Assembly (NCBI GenBank): GCA_947561395.2
Contig: OX387187.1
Location: forward strand, 35,631,829-35,695,828
Origin: Buxus sempervirens
Lineage: Eukaryota > Streptophyta > Magnoliopsida > Buxales > Buxaceae
Length of the DNA stretch: 64,000 bases
Direction of reading: 5' to 3'
Position 1 is the stretch's first letter. The number at the start of each line of letters is the position of its first letter. The notes beneath the pieces were generated by a model that searched no databases, was not told the DNA's origin, and was given only the letters and a program-made list of their open reading frames with translations. This document shows, one piece after another, positions 24,312 to 36,748 of the stretch. Made by a program: the position numbers and the translations under genes.

Positions 24312-24965
24312 GGGAGTCGTCTTTTTTCCTTCTCTGCCCATCAACGCGTGGACACTTTTAGCGAGTTCGGTTGTGTGGAAAGAAAGAAAGTATGGGTGTT
24401 TGGGATTGAACTGAGGAAGTTCTGAGATTTTCTTCTTTTGTTTTTGGTGTCTCTGGCATTGATTACGGGAGAGGCGAAACCTTGAAAGTCAGCTGATTGG
24501 ATCGATTTGTGGATTCTTTTTGCGCGGCATCGATCCTAGGACCCAAGTGAGGTTTCTTGGTCAAGGACTCGAGGAGTGTCTTCTTTTGATTTGCGCGTTC
24601 TTTGGTAACTATTGACGAGTTTTGAGATTTGGGTTTGGTGCAAAACTAAAGAAGCTGATTTGGGTCTCTTGAGTTTTTGGGATCGAGGATCTGTTTGGAT
24701 TTTGGAGCGAACAACACGGTATGGTCACTGCCTTGTTTTCCATTTCTGGGGTTCGATTCTAGTGCTCTTTGTTTGTGAAGTTGATTATTTCTTGATTTTA
24801 GTCTTTCGCGGTGGATTTCCGTAGTTTGAGCTAGCTTGGCCTTTTGAAGTATGGATGATTAGTGGAAACTGTTGATGGTGGTTGTTCAGGTTATCTAGAA
24901 GAGGAAAAAAGGGGGAAAATTTTGTTAGTTGTTCGTTAGAAGGGTTTTAGTTTGGGAGACTTGAA

Positions 24966-25904
24966 ATGGAGAACTCTAATTTCTCAAGAAATCGGCATAA
25001 CGAGCATCTGGGGGTGAACAAAATGGGGAAAAACATAAAGAAGAGTCCTTTGCATCAGCCTAATTTTGCGAACAGTAAGCCACAACCTCAACCCCAAGTC
25101 TACAATATCAGCAAGAATGATTTTCGGAGCATTGTTCAGCAATTGACTGGTTCACCATCACACCATGACCCTCCACCTCGACCTCCACCACATAACCCAC
25201 CCAAACCGCCCAGCATGCGTTTGCAGAGGATCCGTCCACCTCCTCTGACACCAATCAACAGACCTCAAATTCCTCCACCCACTATTGTTCCTTTAAACAA
25301 TAGCTTTCCTAGACCCGGCCAAGTTGGTCAACAGGTGGCAATCTCACCTTTGCCGCCTGTTACCCCTGTGGATTCAATTTGGGCGAATACAGCTGAATCT
25401 CCAATTTCAGCTTATATGAGGTATCTTCAAAATTCTATCATAGATTCAGGTTCAAGGCAACCTTATCCTCAACCTCAAACTCAGTTTCATCCTCAACTTC
25501 AACCGCAACCCAGGCCTCAGATGCCACCTCAGTCACAACCCCAATCACATTTTCAGAGTCAAAGCAATGCCCCTTCATCTGGTTTACTTCCTACACCTCC
25601 CATGCCTGCTTTCCCTTCACCAAGAGGAAGTGCTCCCGCTCTTTTGCCATCACCAACATCTCCGTTCCCACTGCCATCCCCAAGTTCTTTCCTAAATCTG
25701 CTGTCTCCAAGATCGCCCTATCCACTGTTATCACCTTCCTATCAATACCCTCCACCTCTCACACCAAATTTTTCTTTTTCACCATTCGCTCAGAATGGGA
25801 TTTTGGGTCCTGGACCACAACATCCACCTTCTCCGGGCGTTTTCCTTCCGTTGTCCCCATCAGGATTTTTCCCGATCTCAAGTCCCAGGTGGAGGGATCA
25901 ATAA
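24966..25904 (+). CDS. IKU1: HAIKU1-like VQ-motif protein
   Basis: This single-exon gene encodes 312 residues. The VQ core FRSIVQQLTG is at residues 53-62, matching FxxxVQxLTG, which binds the C-terminal WRKY domain of WRKY transcription factors. The N-terminus (RNRHNEHLGVNKMGKNI, then KSPLHQPNF) and the stretch after the motif (RLQRIRPPPLTPINRP) are those I associate with HAIKU1, a nuclear VQ protein that in Arabidopsis promotes endosperm growth and seed size together with the kinase IKU2 and MINI3 (WRKY10). The rest is low-complexity Pro/Gln/Ser, with a PQPQ-rich block at residues 170-200 and SPxSP phrases towards the end, which are possible MAP-kinase sites. The ATG at 24966 is the first in frame and agrees with the family start. 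The frame is intact, so the gene is probably functional. Confidence 0.9.
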   Translation: MENSNFSRNRHNEHLGVNKMGKNIKKSPLHQPNFANSKPQPQPQVYNISKNDFRSIVQQLTGSPSHHDPPPRPPPHNPPKPPSMRLQRIRPPPLTPINRPQIPPPTIVPLNNSFPRPGQVGQQVAISPLPPVTPVDSIWANTAESPISAYMRYLQNSIIDSGSRQPYPQPQTQFHPQLQPQPRPQMPPQSQPQSHFQSQSNAPSSGLLPTPPMPAFPSPRGSAPALLPSPTSPFPLPSPSSFLNLLSPRSPYPLLSPSYQYPPPLTPNFSFSPFAQNGILGPGPQHPPSPGVFLPLSPSGFFPISSPRWRDQ

Positions 25905-26549
25905 AAATGTGTCAGAAAGCTCTAATGTGTTGAATGGTTCCATACTTAAATTGTGTCTTGGAACTTTCTTTATGTTGATTCATCTTCTCTTATGGGAGCT
26001 TTTAACTTGAAAATGTAACACATACCGGCACAAAAGGTCCTCATAGAAGTTTCTAATGCTCTCTTCTTTTTTATTGCTTTTACTGTTTTGTTGTAATTTG
26101 GATCCTGTAGCTGCTGTAATCTGTTTTTATTGGACAAAGATGATGTCAGCTGAAGTAATGTGTGCGGCTGAACAAACCAAGGAAAGAAAGAGATGTAACA
26201 TGAAATGTAGTAGATTCATGAACATTTATGGTTAGTGTGTAGATCATCTGCCAAATTTATGTAATCTTATCAATTGAATTTTTCTTTTTTTGGACATTTG
26301 TAATTCTTTCTTTTAGTTGCTCAATATGTTGAAGTTTATTTTAATCATATGCTACTTGTACCATGTTTGTGCATAATGAAGGATTATATTGTTTCAGACA
26401 TCTCAATTTGAACCCCAGGAGGCTCAAGAATTTAATTATTATTTGCTTTAAAATAAGTGGCATCATTGTCTAATAAGCTTCTAAATAATATGAAATTTCT
26501 TTTACTTCTTGGTATATTACCGTCTAATTCTATTGGAAGTCATGTTACA
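25905..26549. other. 3' flank of the VQ gene
   Basis: AT-rich sequence expected to hold the 3' UTR. The TTGTAATTTGG and TGTAATCTG runs near 26090-26130 and 26260 are plausible polyadenylation regions. No other feature seen. Confidence 0.4.
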
Positions 26550-27656
26550 TAAGGTGAATCTAGATAAGAGCAGTATGCTAGGAAATGATGTTGGGACTTG
26601 GTCGTTTCTTGGGTAGGGGGTGAGTGCAGGCTTATTTAAAAATTTTCAGGTGGGTCTAGGATTCGTGTATGTCATTTTCAATTTGCTGATGATATAATCC
26701 TGTTCTTGGATGCATAAAAGACCAACTATTTTGGGTTAAAAGCATTTTAAGATGTTTTGAAATGATGCCGGGACTTAAAGTAAACCTAGACAATAGCAGT
26801 ATGCTAAGAATCCTTGTGCGTAGACAGGTGTTGTTAGAATGCATGGAGTTGATGTGGTATAGGTCCCTGGAAATGGCCCATTTATATCCTGGCCTCCCTC
26901 TTGTAGCAAACCCTATGAAGGTTAGTTTTTGGGATCCCATAGTTGAATAAATGGACTAGAAATTGGTACCATGATAAGGTCTTCCCTTGCAAATCTCCCA
27001 ATATACTTTTTGTCCCTCTTTAGGGCTCTCAAAAAGATTATAAGGGTGATAGAAAAATACCATGAGGATTTCGTATGGGAATGAGGAAAATATAGTAAGG
27101 ACTATTTAGTTCGTTGGAGTAAGGATTGCATTAGTAGGAGTCAAGGAGTTTGAGGAACATCTACTTCACAAATTCTTCTCTTTAGGGAAGTGGCTGTGGC
27201 AGTTAGGGGAGGAATAGGGGTCTTGGTCTCCTTCAAAATCTGTTTTGTTTCCTCTTTGTTTCTTTTAGAAGGATCTTTAGTGGAGGGATTCTACTCTTGC
27301 ACACTGAACCCTAGACTCTTTCAATTTAGATTGATTTCGGATCCTTTGGTATCGGATGTTCTTTCTTGGAGCTCCACAGGTCTCTGTTGGAATCTTAGGT
27401 TCTGATAGGATCTCTGTTTAGTAGAAATGGAGGAGTTGGCTTCTGTTTTGGATGATCTTTTTTTGTATCTCTTGAGCCCGACATTTCAAATTGTTGAGTT
27501 TGGTCTCTTCCCTGTAACGGGTCCTTTCCATCTAGCTCTTTATTTGAGCTCCTTTGTTGTTCTCCAGCCTGGGGGCATACTTCATTTCCTCTACATTTCC
27601 TTTTAAAATTCCTGGTCCCTCCCAAAGTCAAAGCGTTTCATTGGATGGCATTTTAC

Positions 27657-27699
27657 AATGGAATCAACATTTTTTTTTTGATAGGTAATGGAATCAACA
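27657..27699 (-). mobile_element. Minimal LINE-tail insertion with 13-bp target-site duplication
   Basis: AATGGAATCAACA occurs at 27657-27669 and again at 27687-27699. Between them is only a T-run followed by GATAGGT (17 bases). Read on the minus strand, the insert is ACCTATC plus a poly(A) tail, like the 3' tail of plant LINEs. It looks like a reverse-transcribed insertion that aborted almost at once. Confidence 0.75.
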
Positions 27700-28244
27700 C
27701 TCTTAACAATCTTCAGAGGCGTAGAAAGTTCTTTACTATCTCTCGTAATGTGTATGTGTTTTGTTTCAAATATGGGGAAATTGTAGATCACATTCTGTTG
27801 CATTTTGAACTCTACATTCCTATAGTCTTCATTATGGGAGGGATAGGGTTGAGTTGGGTTGTTCTGAGGATAGTGGTGTATTTGACACATCATTGATGGT
27901 TCCCTAAAGCTGATTTATCATGGTGTTTTATTTGCTACAATGTGGACTATTTGGTGGTTCTTAATCATTGCATCTTTGATGGAGCATTAGTTTGTAGACA
28001 CAGAATCCTATAGGACATCCTAGTGTTAGTTATGGGCTGGATGTATATAAAGGAGGAATTGGTCTTTATCACAAGAAGTGCTTTGCAATTGGTCATCTGT
28101 AGCATTTATAGATTAATTTTTTTGGGTTTTGGTTTTTCCTATTGTTATATTATGTTATATTCCCAAGGGTTTTTTGACTTTTTTTTTACTATTTTTGCTC
28201 AATTCTTGTGGGTACCTTGTACTTTTTCCCCCTTTGGATATTTA

Positions 28245-28862
28245 GGCTGTGTTTGGAGCCTTGGATTTGGGGAAAAAAAGAAAAGAAAGCACAAAAGGAA
28301 AAGGAAAGAAGAGAAAATAAAAGAAAAATACTGATTTTCTTTTCTTTTCCGATGTTTGGATGAAATGAGAAATGAGAAGAAAAGGAAAATATATTTTAGT
28401 CAGATGATGGGTTGGGGTGGTGGGCGATGGTGTCGGGTGGCGGTGGTGGGCGGTAGCAGGGGGTTGTGATGGCTAGTGGTGGCGGGGTGCAATGGTGGTG
28501 GTGGGTGGTGGTGGGCGGTCATGGCGGCTATTGGTGGTGGTGGTGTTGTTGGGAGGTGGTGGCAAATAGTGGTGGTGGGGGCGGCGGAGGGTGTTGATGG
28601 GTGGTGGCAAATGGTGGTGGTGGTCGGCGATGGTGGATGGTGCTAGTGGTGGGGTGGGTGGTGTGAATATTGATAAGTGGTGAATTTTCTTTTTTTTCAA
28701 AATTCCTACCTTTTTGGAGAGAAAATTATTTACATTGGAGAGAGAGGGAGAGAAAATTTGGAGAGAAAATCTCATTTTCTTTCATTTAAACCAAACAAGA
28801 GAGAAGAAAATTTTAGCATTTTCTTTTCTTTTCTCCCCAAATCCAGGGTTCCAAACACAGCC
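28245..28862. mobile_element. PIF/Harbinger-like MITE, 618 bp, with TTA duplication
   Basis: The ends GGCTGTGTTTGGAGCC and (reverse-complemented) GGCTGTGTTTGGAACC are inverted repeats. Similarity continues through a 'tggatttgggg' and GAAAAG-rich segment. The trinucleotide TTA flanks both sides (28242-28244 and 28863-28865), as expected for PIF/Harbinger elements. The centre (28400-28680) is a GGTGGT/GGCGGT-rich low-complexity run. The element interrupts the 3' UTR of the LINE relic just before its poly(A). Confidence 0.85.
28400..28675. repeat. GGTGGTGGC-rich low-complexity tract
   Basis: Irregular G/T-rich trinucleotide repeats in the core of the Harbinger-like MITE. The His/Pro-rich minus-strand reading frames here are artefacts of composition. 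Confidence 0.85.
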
Positions 28863-28899
28863 TTAATGAAGTTTCCAATTAATCACCAATAAAAAAAAA

Positions 28900-31696
28900 G
28901 TCAGATGGAGCATACATGTTGTGATCTTGGTTACATTTGCAACTGCTTCTAACCATCAATATCTGGGCATCAACTGGAAGCTAGAAAGAGGGCATCTCTT
29001 GGTATCTGCAAATCATGTGTCAAAATCTCATATTGAATGTTGTATCATGGCAGCATCAATAGGTTTAATTCTGTTGCACAATCAAGTAGCAACAAATCTT
29101 TGTTTATGGATATACCTATACAATTCAAGGCCTTAATAATTGCATAAGGAGCTTGAGCATGAGTGTTTAAGTATCCATCTGCTTGCAAGCTAATAAAATT
29201 GTTCTTGTGATGTGGTTTGTCATATCATGGAAATGTTTAAAGCTTTATTTTGTTGCTATTAGACAACTTTCAGCAAGTTTCCTGCGGCATGGGGTGTCTT
29301 CATGACATATTTGTGATCCTCCTCAACTGGTATCTCATTTCACCATCAATTGTGATGCTGTTTCCTTTTCGGTTTATTCTCTAAACTTATTTACAGATAC
29401 TGACTTATCCTCTCAAAATTATGTCATTCATATTGGGCCATGGGCCTCCATCTTTTCCATGCGGTTCACTTTCGAGATTACTTGAGATATTGTCTTACTA
29501 ACATCCAGAAAAGGAAGTGCCAATGATTTTCTTATATCATGAGCATATGTTTGTGCCAACATGGAATGTATAACAATTCAACATTTTTTTCTCTTCCCTT
29601 GTTTGAGTGAATATTAGGATATGTACTTTGCTAGCAGTTTGTTTCATGTTATGCGGATTGATGCAAGTATTAGTTTGCTTTGGTCATCGGTAGTTGCTTT
29701 GATTGCTTGAAGATTTTGCATTGTTAGGCCAAGGTTGAAAAAGGAAATGCTAATGACAATATATTAATGGCTGTTCTGAACATGATGCTTCTCTTCACCA
29801 TATCTGTTTAAGTTGTTCAACCATAGACAATAGATTAAGTATGCTTCTGTGGAGTGGAAGTGTCTATTTAAATGGTTTTCTTATGAGAGTGATTTTTTTT
29901 CTTTTTCCTTTTTTTGGTTATAAGGGTTTCTGGATTTGTGGTTGGATAGGGTGGATAGGTTACTGAAGTTACAATTAAACCTGCTAAAATCTGACTTCTG
30001 CATGGATTGTGAATGCAGAGGATGAAACTAGCAATTTAATCCCAGGGAAGTTGATTGCCTATTAAGGATTTGATTGTGCTATGTTACATCTTGTATCAAA
30101 AGCCAAAGCAAAGATTTTGGCTAAAGAACTGTAATCAGGGAAAGATTATGAGATGGTGTTAAAACCTTTTGAATGATGATGTGGTCGAGTTTCGATAAGT
30201 AATGCACAAGATAAGCTCTTGTTGGCTAGTAACCTGGCTGAAACTGTTTTCCCTCATGGAGAGCACAGTTGGGACATCCTTTCAGTTATTTTAGGTTCAC
30301 AAGATCATCAAGAAACTCTTTAAGCATCCCATGCAAATTTTGAAAGAGGGAGAAAAAAAGGTTCTCTGTCATAAGTGGCCTCCATCCTCATCCATGGTGA
30401 AACCTTGAAATAAATACATTTTCCATGTTCATCCTAGTTCACCATTGAAGCAACTGTGTGTGTTCAGCTTTTAAAAGTCAAATTGTAGAAAGAACAAGGA
30501 TATCTATGTGTACAAACACACACACATATCCTTAATGGGAAGCTTTGGTGTGTTATTATGGTAATTTTGCAGGCTCTCTTGAAGGAAAAGGATTACAGTG
30601 GTGCAAATCCAATCAGATAGGCCTAAATGATGAAAGTGTGTTCAAATGTCAAAGAGTCTTATCCATGGTTTGGTGGGTTATCAAAATCTGGCTCTGCCAT
30701 TGGTTTCTGTAATCATGCCCTCACAGCCCAACAAATTGTGCTATACTAAGAGTGGCTTGGCCGGAACTTCCTTTAGTTGGAAGGATATAACAGAATTATA
30801 AACCATACCAACCAAAATTCTAGAACGCTTAAAGAATAATCCAATCAAAATATGCAACAAATTGTCACTCTCTGGGGATCAAATGGGCGTGGTGATCACT
30901 TAAAAACACCGGAAGTCATTTAATGCCCTTCTATCAGACTGCAGTAGATTGGGTTTTCAGCTCTTCTGAATAACGGTTAGGAGAGATTTAATTTGGTTCG
31001 GTTGAAACTGAGAACCGCTTGGCCCAGACCAACTGGGTTTTTTTTTATCCAAAGCCTATGGTTCAGTTTTGGTTTTAATATTGAATTATTATGGGTTCAT
31101 ATGATGATTAAAATGAACCGAATTGAACCAAAACCAGACTTATAAAATTCTTTCTTAACCATACAGAACCAAAGCGAATCTCTTTATGCATATATGTATG
31201 GTTTGATTTTTTGGGTTTGAATGGCCGGTTCTTAATTTGGTTTGGTTCGGTTTAAGGCTAACTGTCATAATGTTTGGTCCTGGGTTGATATCAGTCCATT
31301 CCAGACCAAAGTAAATCGAGTTAGAAACTACTTGCCTCGTGAGGTAGTTATTCATGTAGTTGGTGTTCAAGCAACTTGTGTTCATGTTTGGGAGTTTCTG
31401 GGAACAATATTTTGTTGCCTCAGTGGGTTGCTAAGCATGTACAGTCACATCTCTAACTTTAAAAAGATTAACGAAAATTTCTAACCTCAAATGACATGAA
31501 AAATATCTGAAATTTCTGGTCTTTTAGTGATAAACCCTTATATTTAAAAAGTATATTAAATAATTCAGCTTTTTTATTTAAGTATTTTTACAATGTATAT
31601 ATTCAAATATAATTTTTCTTGTTGAAATATATTCTAGTTGTAAACATTTAATTAAGGAAAAGTAATAAAAATAAAATGAGATTTTCGTTAATGATA
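28900..31696. other. Spacer without recognisable genes
   Basis: No coding region, RNA gene or defined repeat is supported over 2.8 kb. Around 30980-31260 the sequence is rich in GGTTCGGTTT and its complement AACCGAA, a composition seen in degenerate plant repeats. Confidence 0.4.
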
Positions 31697-31916
31697 CTGG
31701 CAGGGTGTACGTGCAATACTGCACCTATGTAGAAACAAAAGGGAGAGAACAATTTTGCAATTTTTAAAGTTTTAAATGAATTGAGGCAAATTATGATTAT
31801 TATATATCCCCTTTATTGATGAATCTTACCATTAATGTGTAATGGTTTTCTTGAAAAGTCGTGCATTATAGTTGGCATGCTTCTCGAGTGACTATTCTCT
31901 TTATATATAGTATAGA
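31697..31916 (-). mobile_element. Non-autonomous Helitron copy 2
   Basis: On the minus strand it begins TCTATACTATATATAAAGAG and ends with hairpin GTGCAGTATTGCAC, then GTACACCCTGCCAG. The final CTAG of copies 1 and 3 is mutated to CCAG. The flanking A and T bases are preserved. Confidence 0.8.
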
Positions 31917-33492
31917 TATAGATTAGATAATGCAAAATATTAAAACACAAAAAACACATTACATTATTTATATAGCATCCTAAAAGTATCTAAATGATTA
32001 CTCAAAAAATATATAAAAAATATAACCTTATGTCTTTATTTTTTCCTTCGAGTACCTAAAATTGTAATTATATATATATATACATTGCATATGAGAAAAA
32101 TGGGAAATAATAATAATTATATACAAGCACGCACTAGAAAACCTAAAAAAAGAAAAAATAACAAAGGTATATATATATTTACCCTGCAAATATAATAATA
32201 AAAAAAAAAAGAGAAAAAAAAAGAGAGCGCAAAATTTGGTTGTGATTTTCACGATGGCTTGTGTGGTTTAAATGCATGGGATATAATCTCCAAACGTGGA
32301 TAGACAACCGTGGTAATCGTGGACTTCCCATTTTAAGGAGTAATGATTAGGTGGACTTGCGCCTACCATTAACCATGTACTCCCCCTCCTTGCCACCTGT
32401 TGCGGAGAATGTTGCCGTCCCAGGTCATGTCTGTTTTAGACAAATATTCTTTTGCCACGTAAGGAGCCGGTTGGTGGGCCCAAGCTTATCTGATCATTAA
32501 TTCTCTTCTTGCTGACCTATCTTTATGTTTTTCAGGCTTCCTTTTGACTCACTGACCATACAGAGCTCCTTCACTGGACCACGGAGCAGCATAACCTTCC
32601 GCTTGTATCTTTTCGAAGTTTTGTCACTTGTATATAGATCCCCTAACATTTAAAAAATGTCAAAAACTTCCCTCCACGTAAGCACAAAATGATCACAAAA
32701 CTCCCCTCTAAAATAAAAGTTGTTCATGTTAGCCTCCAAAATATATAATATATAGTTTTATGACTAAAATAAGCCTATAATTTTAGCAAAATACTTTTAA
32801 CTTATATATATTAAATAATAAAATTATCCTTATTTATAAACTTACAAGAAAAATTCTAGAGAATGTTCAAACTTATTTAGTTGCATTAACTCTTTATTTA
32901 GTTGGCTATGAATTTAATTTTAAGGGATTGTTTAGTCTTTTTATTGTTATTATTATTTATTAGAAAAATGGGGCCTTGGGACTACTTGTGGCTATGTGAA
33001 AGGGAGATTTTTGTATTTTTCCCTCTCTTTGAATTTGGGATTTCTTGGGGGCGTTTCCACAAGTAGCAATTCTTTTATTTCTTTTAAATTCCAAGAACGG
33101 ATGAAAACGTATTTCTTCTACTTTGGGTAAAAGCAGGGCATTTTGGTCATTTCAAGCATCTTTGCATGTCAAAAAGCCACGACTTGGTAATTTGTAAGAT
33201 CTTTGCTTCTGAAAAGTTTTTGACCCCGTGAGACAAAGGCTAGAATATAGAGAGAGAGAGAGAGAGAAACAAAGCCTCTCCCTGGCCGGTGGGTTTCTAA
33301 TAGACAGGAAGACCAACTGAAATAATTACCTGTGAATTGCTTCTTTCTCTTTTGTTCTCTGATCAAATTCTCTTCCTGCTCTTTTGAAATGCCTCAAAAG
33401 TCTCTCACAATGTCGGCATTTTAGTAGCAGTTGCTTTGACAAACTGTTCAAACCAACTCTCCTTGTTCTATCTGAAACATTTGCAAGAAACA
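31917..33492. other. Spacer and upstream region of the WEB-family gene
   Basis: AT-rich sequence up to about 33000 with no recognised gene, then a region likely to be promoter and 5' UTR. A (GA)n run at 33248-33268 and a CT-rich leader precede the start codon. Confidence 0.4.
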
Positions 33493-36400
33493 ATGCTTTC
33501 TTCAAAATCCAAGTAAGTATACTTGTCTTCCCAGATCTTATGTGGGTTTGGCTTCTCCGTCTCTGATTCGGTTCAAGCTGTGATTTCTTTTCCCCATTTC
33601 TTGTCATCTGCTTGTATCTTTTTTTTTTTCATCAGGATCCTCACTTGTTGAAATTTTTTTGACTAGGGGTTTCCTTTTTCCTTTTATGCGATTCTTATAT
33701 TAACCCCTTTTGTTTTGGGCTTGATTTGTATCTGGGTTCTTTGTTTTCTTTTCGGAGTGCTTGAAAGTTTGATCTGGTCGGAGCTTATTGAGAAGGTTTC
33801 TTAGTTCAAAAATATACTTTTTCTTATTTTGGGAGTGGTTTATATATGGAAATTTATTTTTATCTTTTGATTTTCTATTATTTGTTGGATGGGTTTGACT
33901 TTGATCTGGTTATGGGGTCTGATATAATCTGTTCTCGGTTCAAGGGATCCTATTTTCTCATTGATTCTTACTTTGGCATTGCGTTTCTGTTTAATTTTAT
34001 GGTTTGATATGCTTATGTAATTGTGAGATTACTTCTTGAACAGATCTGGTTTATCTGAAGGTTCACAAAACAAAACCTCCCCTGCAACTCCCAAGATTAG
34101 TAGAATAAGCAGGGGAGTAACTAAATCAGATTCTAATTCACCTTCTCCTCTGCAAAACTCTCGGCTTTCAATCGTCCGATCCCCACGATCTGTTGAGTCA
34201 AAACCCTCCGTAGATCGTCGATCACCAAAGATTACAACTCCCCCTGATGTAAGTTAAACTGCCTTCCAATCTATATAATACGATTTCCTCAATATTTTTT
34301 TTCTTCTGGAATTTGTCTGAATTTTCATTGGCATTGTCATTTGCTTTGTTTTTGTAGAAACAACCAATACGGGCATTGAAGGGATCCGAACTACAAGCTC
34401 AATTGAACATTGTTCAGGAAGATCTGAAGAAGTCTAAGGAGCGGTTAGCGACTGTTGAGAAAGAGAAAGCTCGGGCTCTTGAGGAACTGAAGGAAGCGAA
34501 GAGATTGTCTGAGGAGGCAAATGGGAAGCTTGGCGAGGCACTGGTGGCTCAAAAGAGAGCTGAGGACGATTCTGAGATTGAGAAGTTTCGTGCTGTTGAG
34601 TTGGAGCAAGCTACCATTGAGGCAGCTCAAAAGCGGGAGGAGGAATGGCAGAAAGAACTTGAGGCTATCAAGAACCAACATGCTGTGGATTTGGATGCTC
34701 TACTCTCTACAACCCAAGAGCTTCAAAGGGTGAAACATGAATTGGCCATGACTTCAGACGCAAAGAACCAGGCACTGAACCATGCTGATGATGCAACTAA
34801 GATTGCAGAGATACATGCTGAGAAGGTGGAGTTGCTTTCGACTGAGTTGGGTCAGTTGAAGTCCTTGCTTGACTCCAAGGTGGATACAGAGGACAAGGAG
34901 AAAGCTGAATTGGTCAGGAAGCTAAACTCAGAAGTGGATATCCTGAAACAAGAACTTGATTCAGCAAGAATTGTGGAGGAGAAGCTGGCTGAAAAAGAAG
35001 CTTTGATCAACCAACTTAGAATCGAGGTGGACAGTGCTAAGAAGGCAGAATTGGATAAAGGTGATTTAGTGGATGAGTGGCGGAAGAAGGTTGAGGAGCT
35101 GGAGGTACGGTTCCAGGAAGCAAATCAATCTGAGAAATCTGCATTGGATTCTGTGGCATCGTTGATGAAACAATTGGAAGAGAGTAGTGTATTGTTGCAT
35201 GACAGGGAGTCTGAAATTGCTTCTCTTAGAGTGAAGGTCGAATCATTGGAGATTGCACTAGAGAGGCAGAGAGAGGATCTTAAGGAATTAGAGTGGCGTT
35301 TTAATTCAGCCAAGCAAGAAGCATTAGAAATGAAGAATATGGTGGAATCTTTAAATTCTGAGCTTGAAACTGTGAAGGAGGAGAAAATGCAGGCTCTGAA
35401 CAATGAGGAGCTTGCAGCCACCAGTGTTCAAAACCTGCTAGAGGAGAAACACAAGCTTATGGATGAACTGGAAGCCTCTAGAGATGAAGAAGAGAAGAGC
35501 AAGAATGCCATGGAAAGCTTAGCTGCAGCACTGCATGAAGTCTCTGCTGAAGCCAGAGAAGCAAAAGAGAGACTTCTAGCCAATCAAGCTGAGCTTGAAA
35601 ATTCCAAATTTCAAATTGAGGATCTCAATCTGGCTTTGAAATCATCAAAGGACAATTATGAAGCCATGCTTGATGAGGCAAGACAAAAGATTGTTCTTCT
35701 TACAAATTCCACTGAACAATCAAAGCTGGAATTCCAGGACTCCAAGGCAGAGTGGGAAGCAAAAGAGTTCAATCTACTGAATTGTATAAAGAATTTTGAG
35801 GAAGAAACTTCTTCGCTCAAAAGAGAAATGGAGAAAGTCGTTAGTTTGCTGAAAGAATCCAAAGAAGAAGCTGATGCTGCAAGTGAGGAAGGAGCTCGGC
35901 TACACCATACCCTTAAGGAAGCAGAATCCGAAGTAAGTTCCTATAAAGAAGTGGTCAAGGAAGCAAAGGATGAGAGCTTGAGACTGAAAGAGATGTTGTT
36001 AGACAAAGAGAACGAGCTACAGTATATCAATCAAGAGAATGAGGATCTCCGAACCAGAGAAGTTGTGGCTGTCAAGAAAGCCGAGGATTTGTCTATATTG
36101 CTTCAAGAAGAATTATCCAAGAAGGAGGAGCTTTCTATGTTGCTTAAAGAAGCATTAGCCAAAAAGGAGGAAACATCTAAGTTGCTTGAAGAATCATTAA
36201 CCAAAAAGCAGACTGAAGAAAATGGAGAGCTCTCAGATAGTGAAAGGGATTATGATTTACTCCCAAAGGTTGTTGAATTCTCTGAGCAGAATGGAAATAG
36301 AAGGGAAGACAAGCCAAGGTTGGAGCTTCCGTGTAAACAAGTTGGTGAACCCATGGAAGACAAAGATCTCTCAAAGGACAATGCAGTCCCCATTGATCTG

Positions 36401-36748
36401 AAATTGACGAATGGTAACGAAAATCAAAGAGGAGTTGAAAACAAAGAAAAGGAAGATGAAGAAGATGATGACTCCGTAAAAGTTGAGGTTAAGATGTGGG
36501 AGAGCTGCAAGATTGGTGAGAAGGACTTCTTGCCAGAGGGAGAACAGGAGGCTGAATCCAATGAGGAGGAACTGAACTCAAAGGCTGATTCGGAGAGCTT
36601 GGATCAGGCAAACGGGTTGTCTACATCAGAAAATGCGGAAAATGGTGGGAACTCTCCATCAAAGCAGCAAGAGCAAAAGAAGAAGAAACCATTGCTCCGT
36701 AAGTTTGGAAACCTATTGAAGAAGAAGGGGAGTAGCAACCAGAAGTAG
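33493..36748 (+). CDS. WEB-family (DUF827-type) coiled-coil protein
   Basis: Three exons join in phase: 33493-33512 (MLSSKS plus two bases), 34044-34248 and 34358-36748, encoding 871 residues. The N-terminal 75 residues are basic and Ser/Pro-rich (NKTSPATPK, SPSPLQNSRLS, RSPRSVESKP) and could act as targeting or phosphorylation region. Residues from about 85 to 640 are almost continuous heptad coiled coil rich in Glu, Lys, Leu and Ala. A Lys/Glu-rich acidic segment follows, and the end is the basic KPLLRKFGNLLKKKG. The start KGSELQAQLN-x-VQEDLKK and the FRAVELEQA block are the ones I know from WEB family proteins such as Arabidopsis At5g16730 and At3g02930. WEB1 and PMI2 relatives act in light-driven chloroplast movement; the role of this subgroup is not firmly established. 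The gene is intact. Introns are 33513-34043 and 34249-34357. Confidence 0.93.

Larger units (their letters stand above)
26550..28899 (+). pseudogene. L1-type LINE relic: RT C-terminus, zf-RVT and 3' tail
   Basis: The plus strand carries, in shifting frames, the reverse transcriptase box FADDII (about 26685), GLKVNLDNSSML and GLPLVANPMKVSFWDP (26770-26940), LFRALKKIIRVIEKYHEDFVWE (27020-27080, shown here as family-typical text split by shifts), a zf-RVT-like segment ending with KYGEIVDHILLHFEL (27770-27815), and a FIxYN... tail. The 3' end has the 'accttgtactttttccccctttgg' phrase and an A-run at 28890-28898. The KVNLDKSSML-encoding segment occurs a second time at 26551-26587, ahead of the FADD box, indicating a local rearrangement at the 5' truncation. 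Many stops and two later insertions make it dead. No RNase H domain is seen. Confidence 0.8.

Noticed and set aside
28473-28775. His/Pro-rich frame of 100 codons on the minus strand
   Set aside because: It is the GGTGGT tract of a MITE read backwards.
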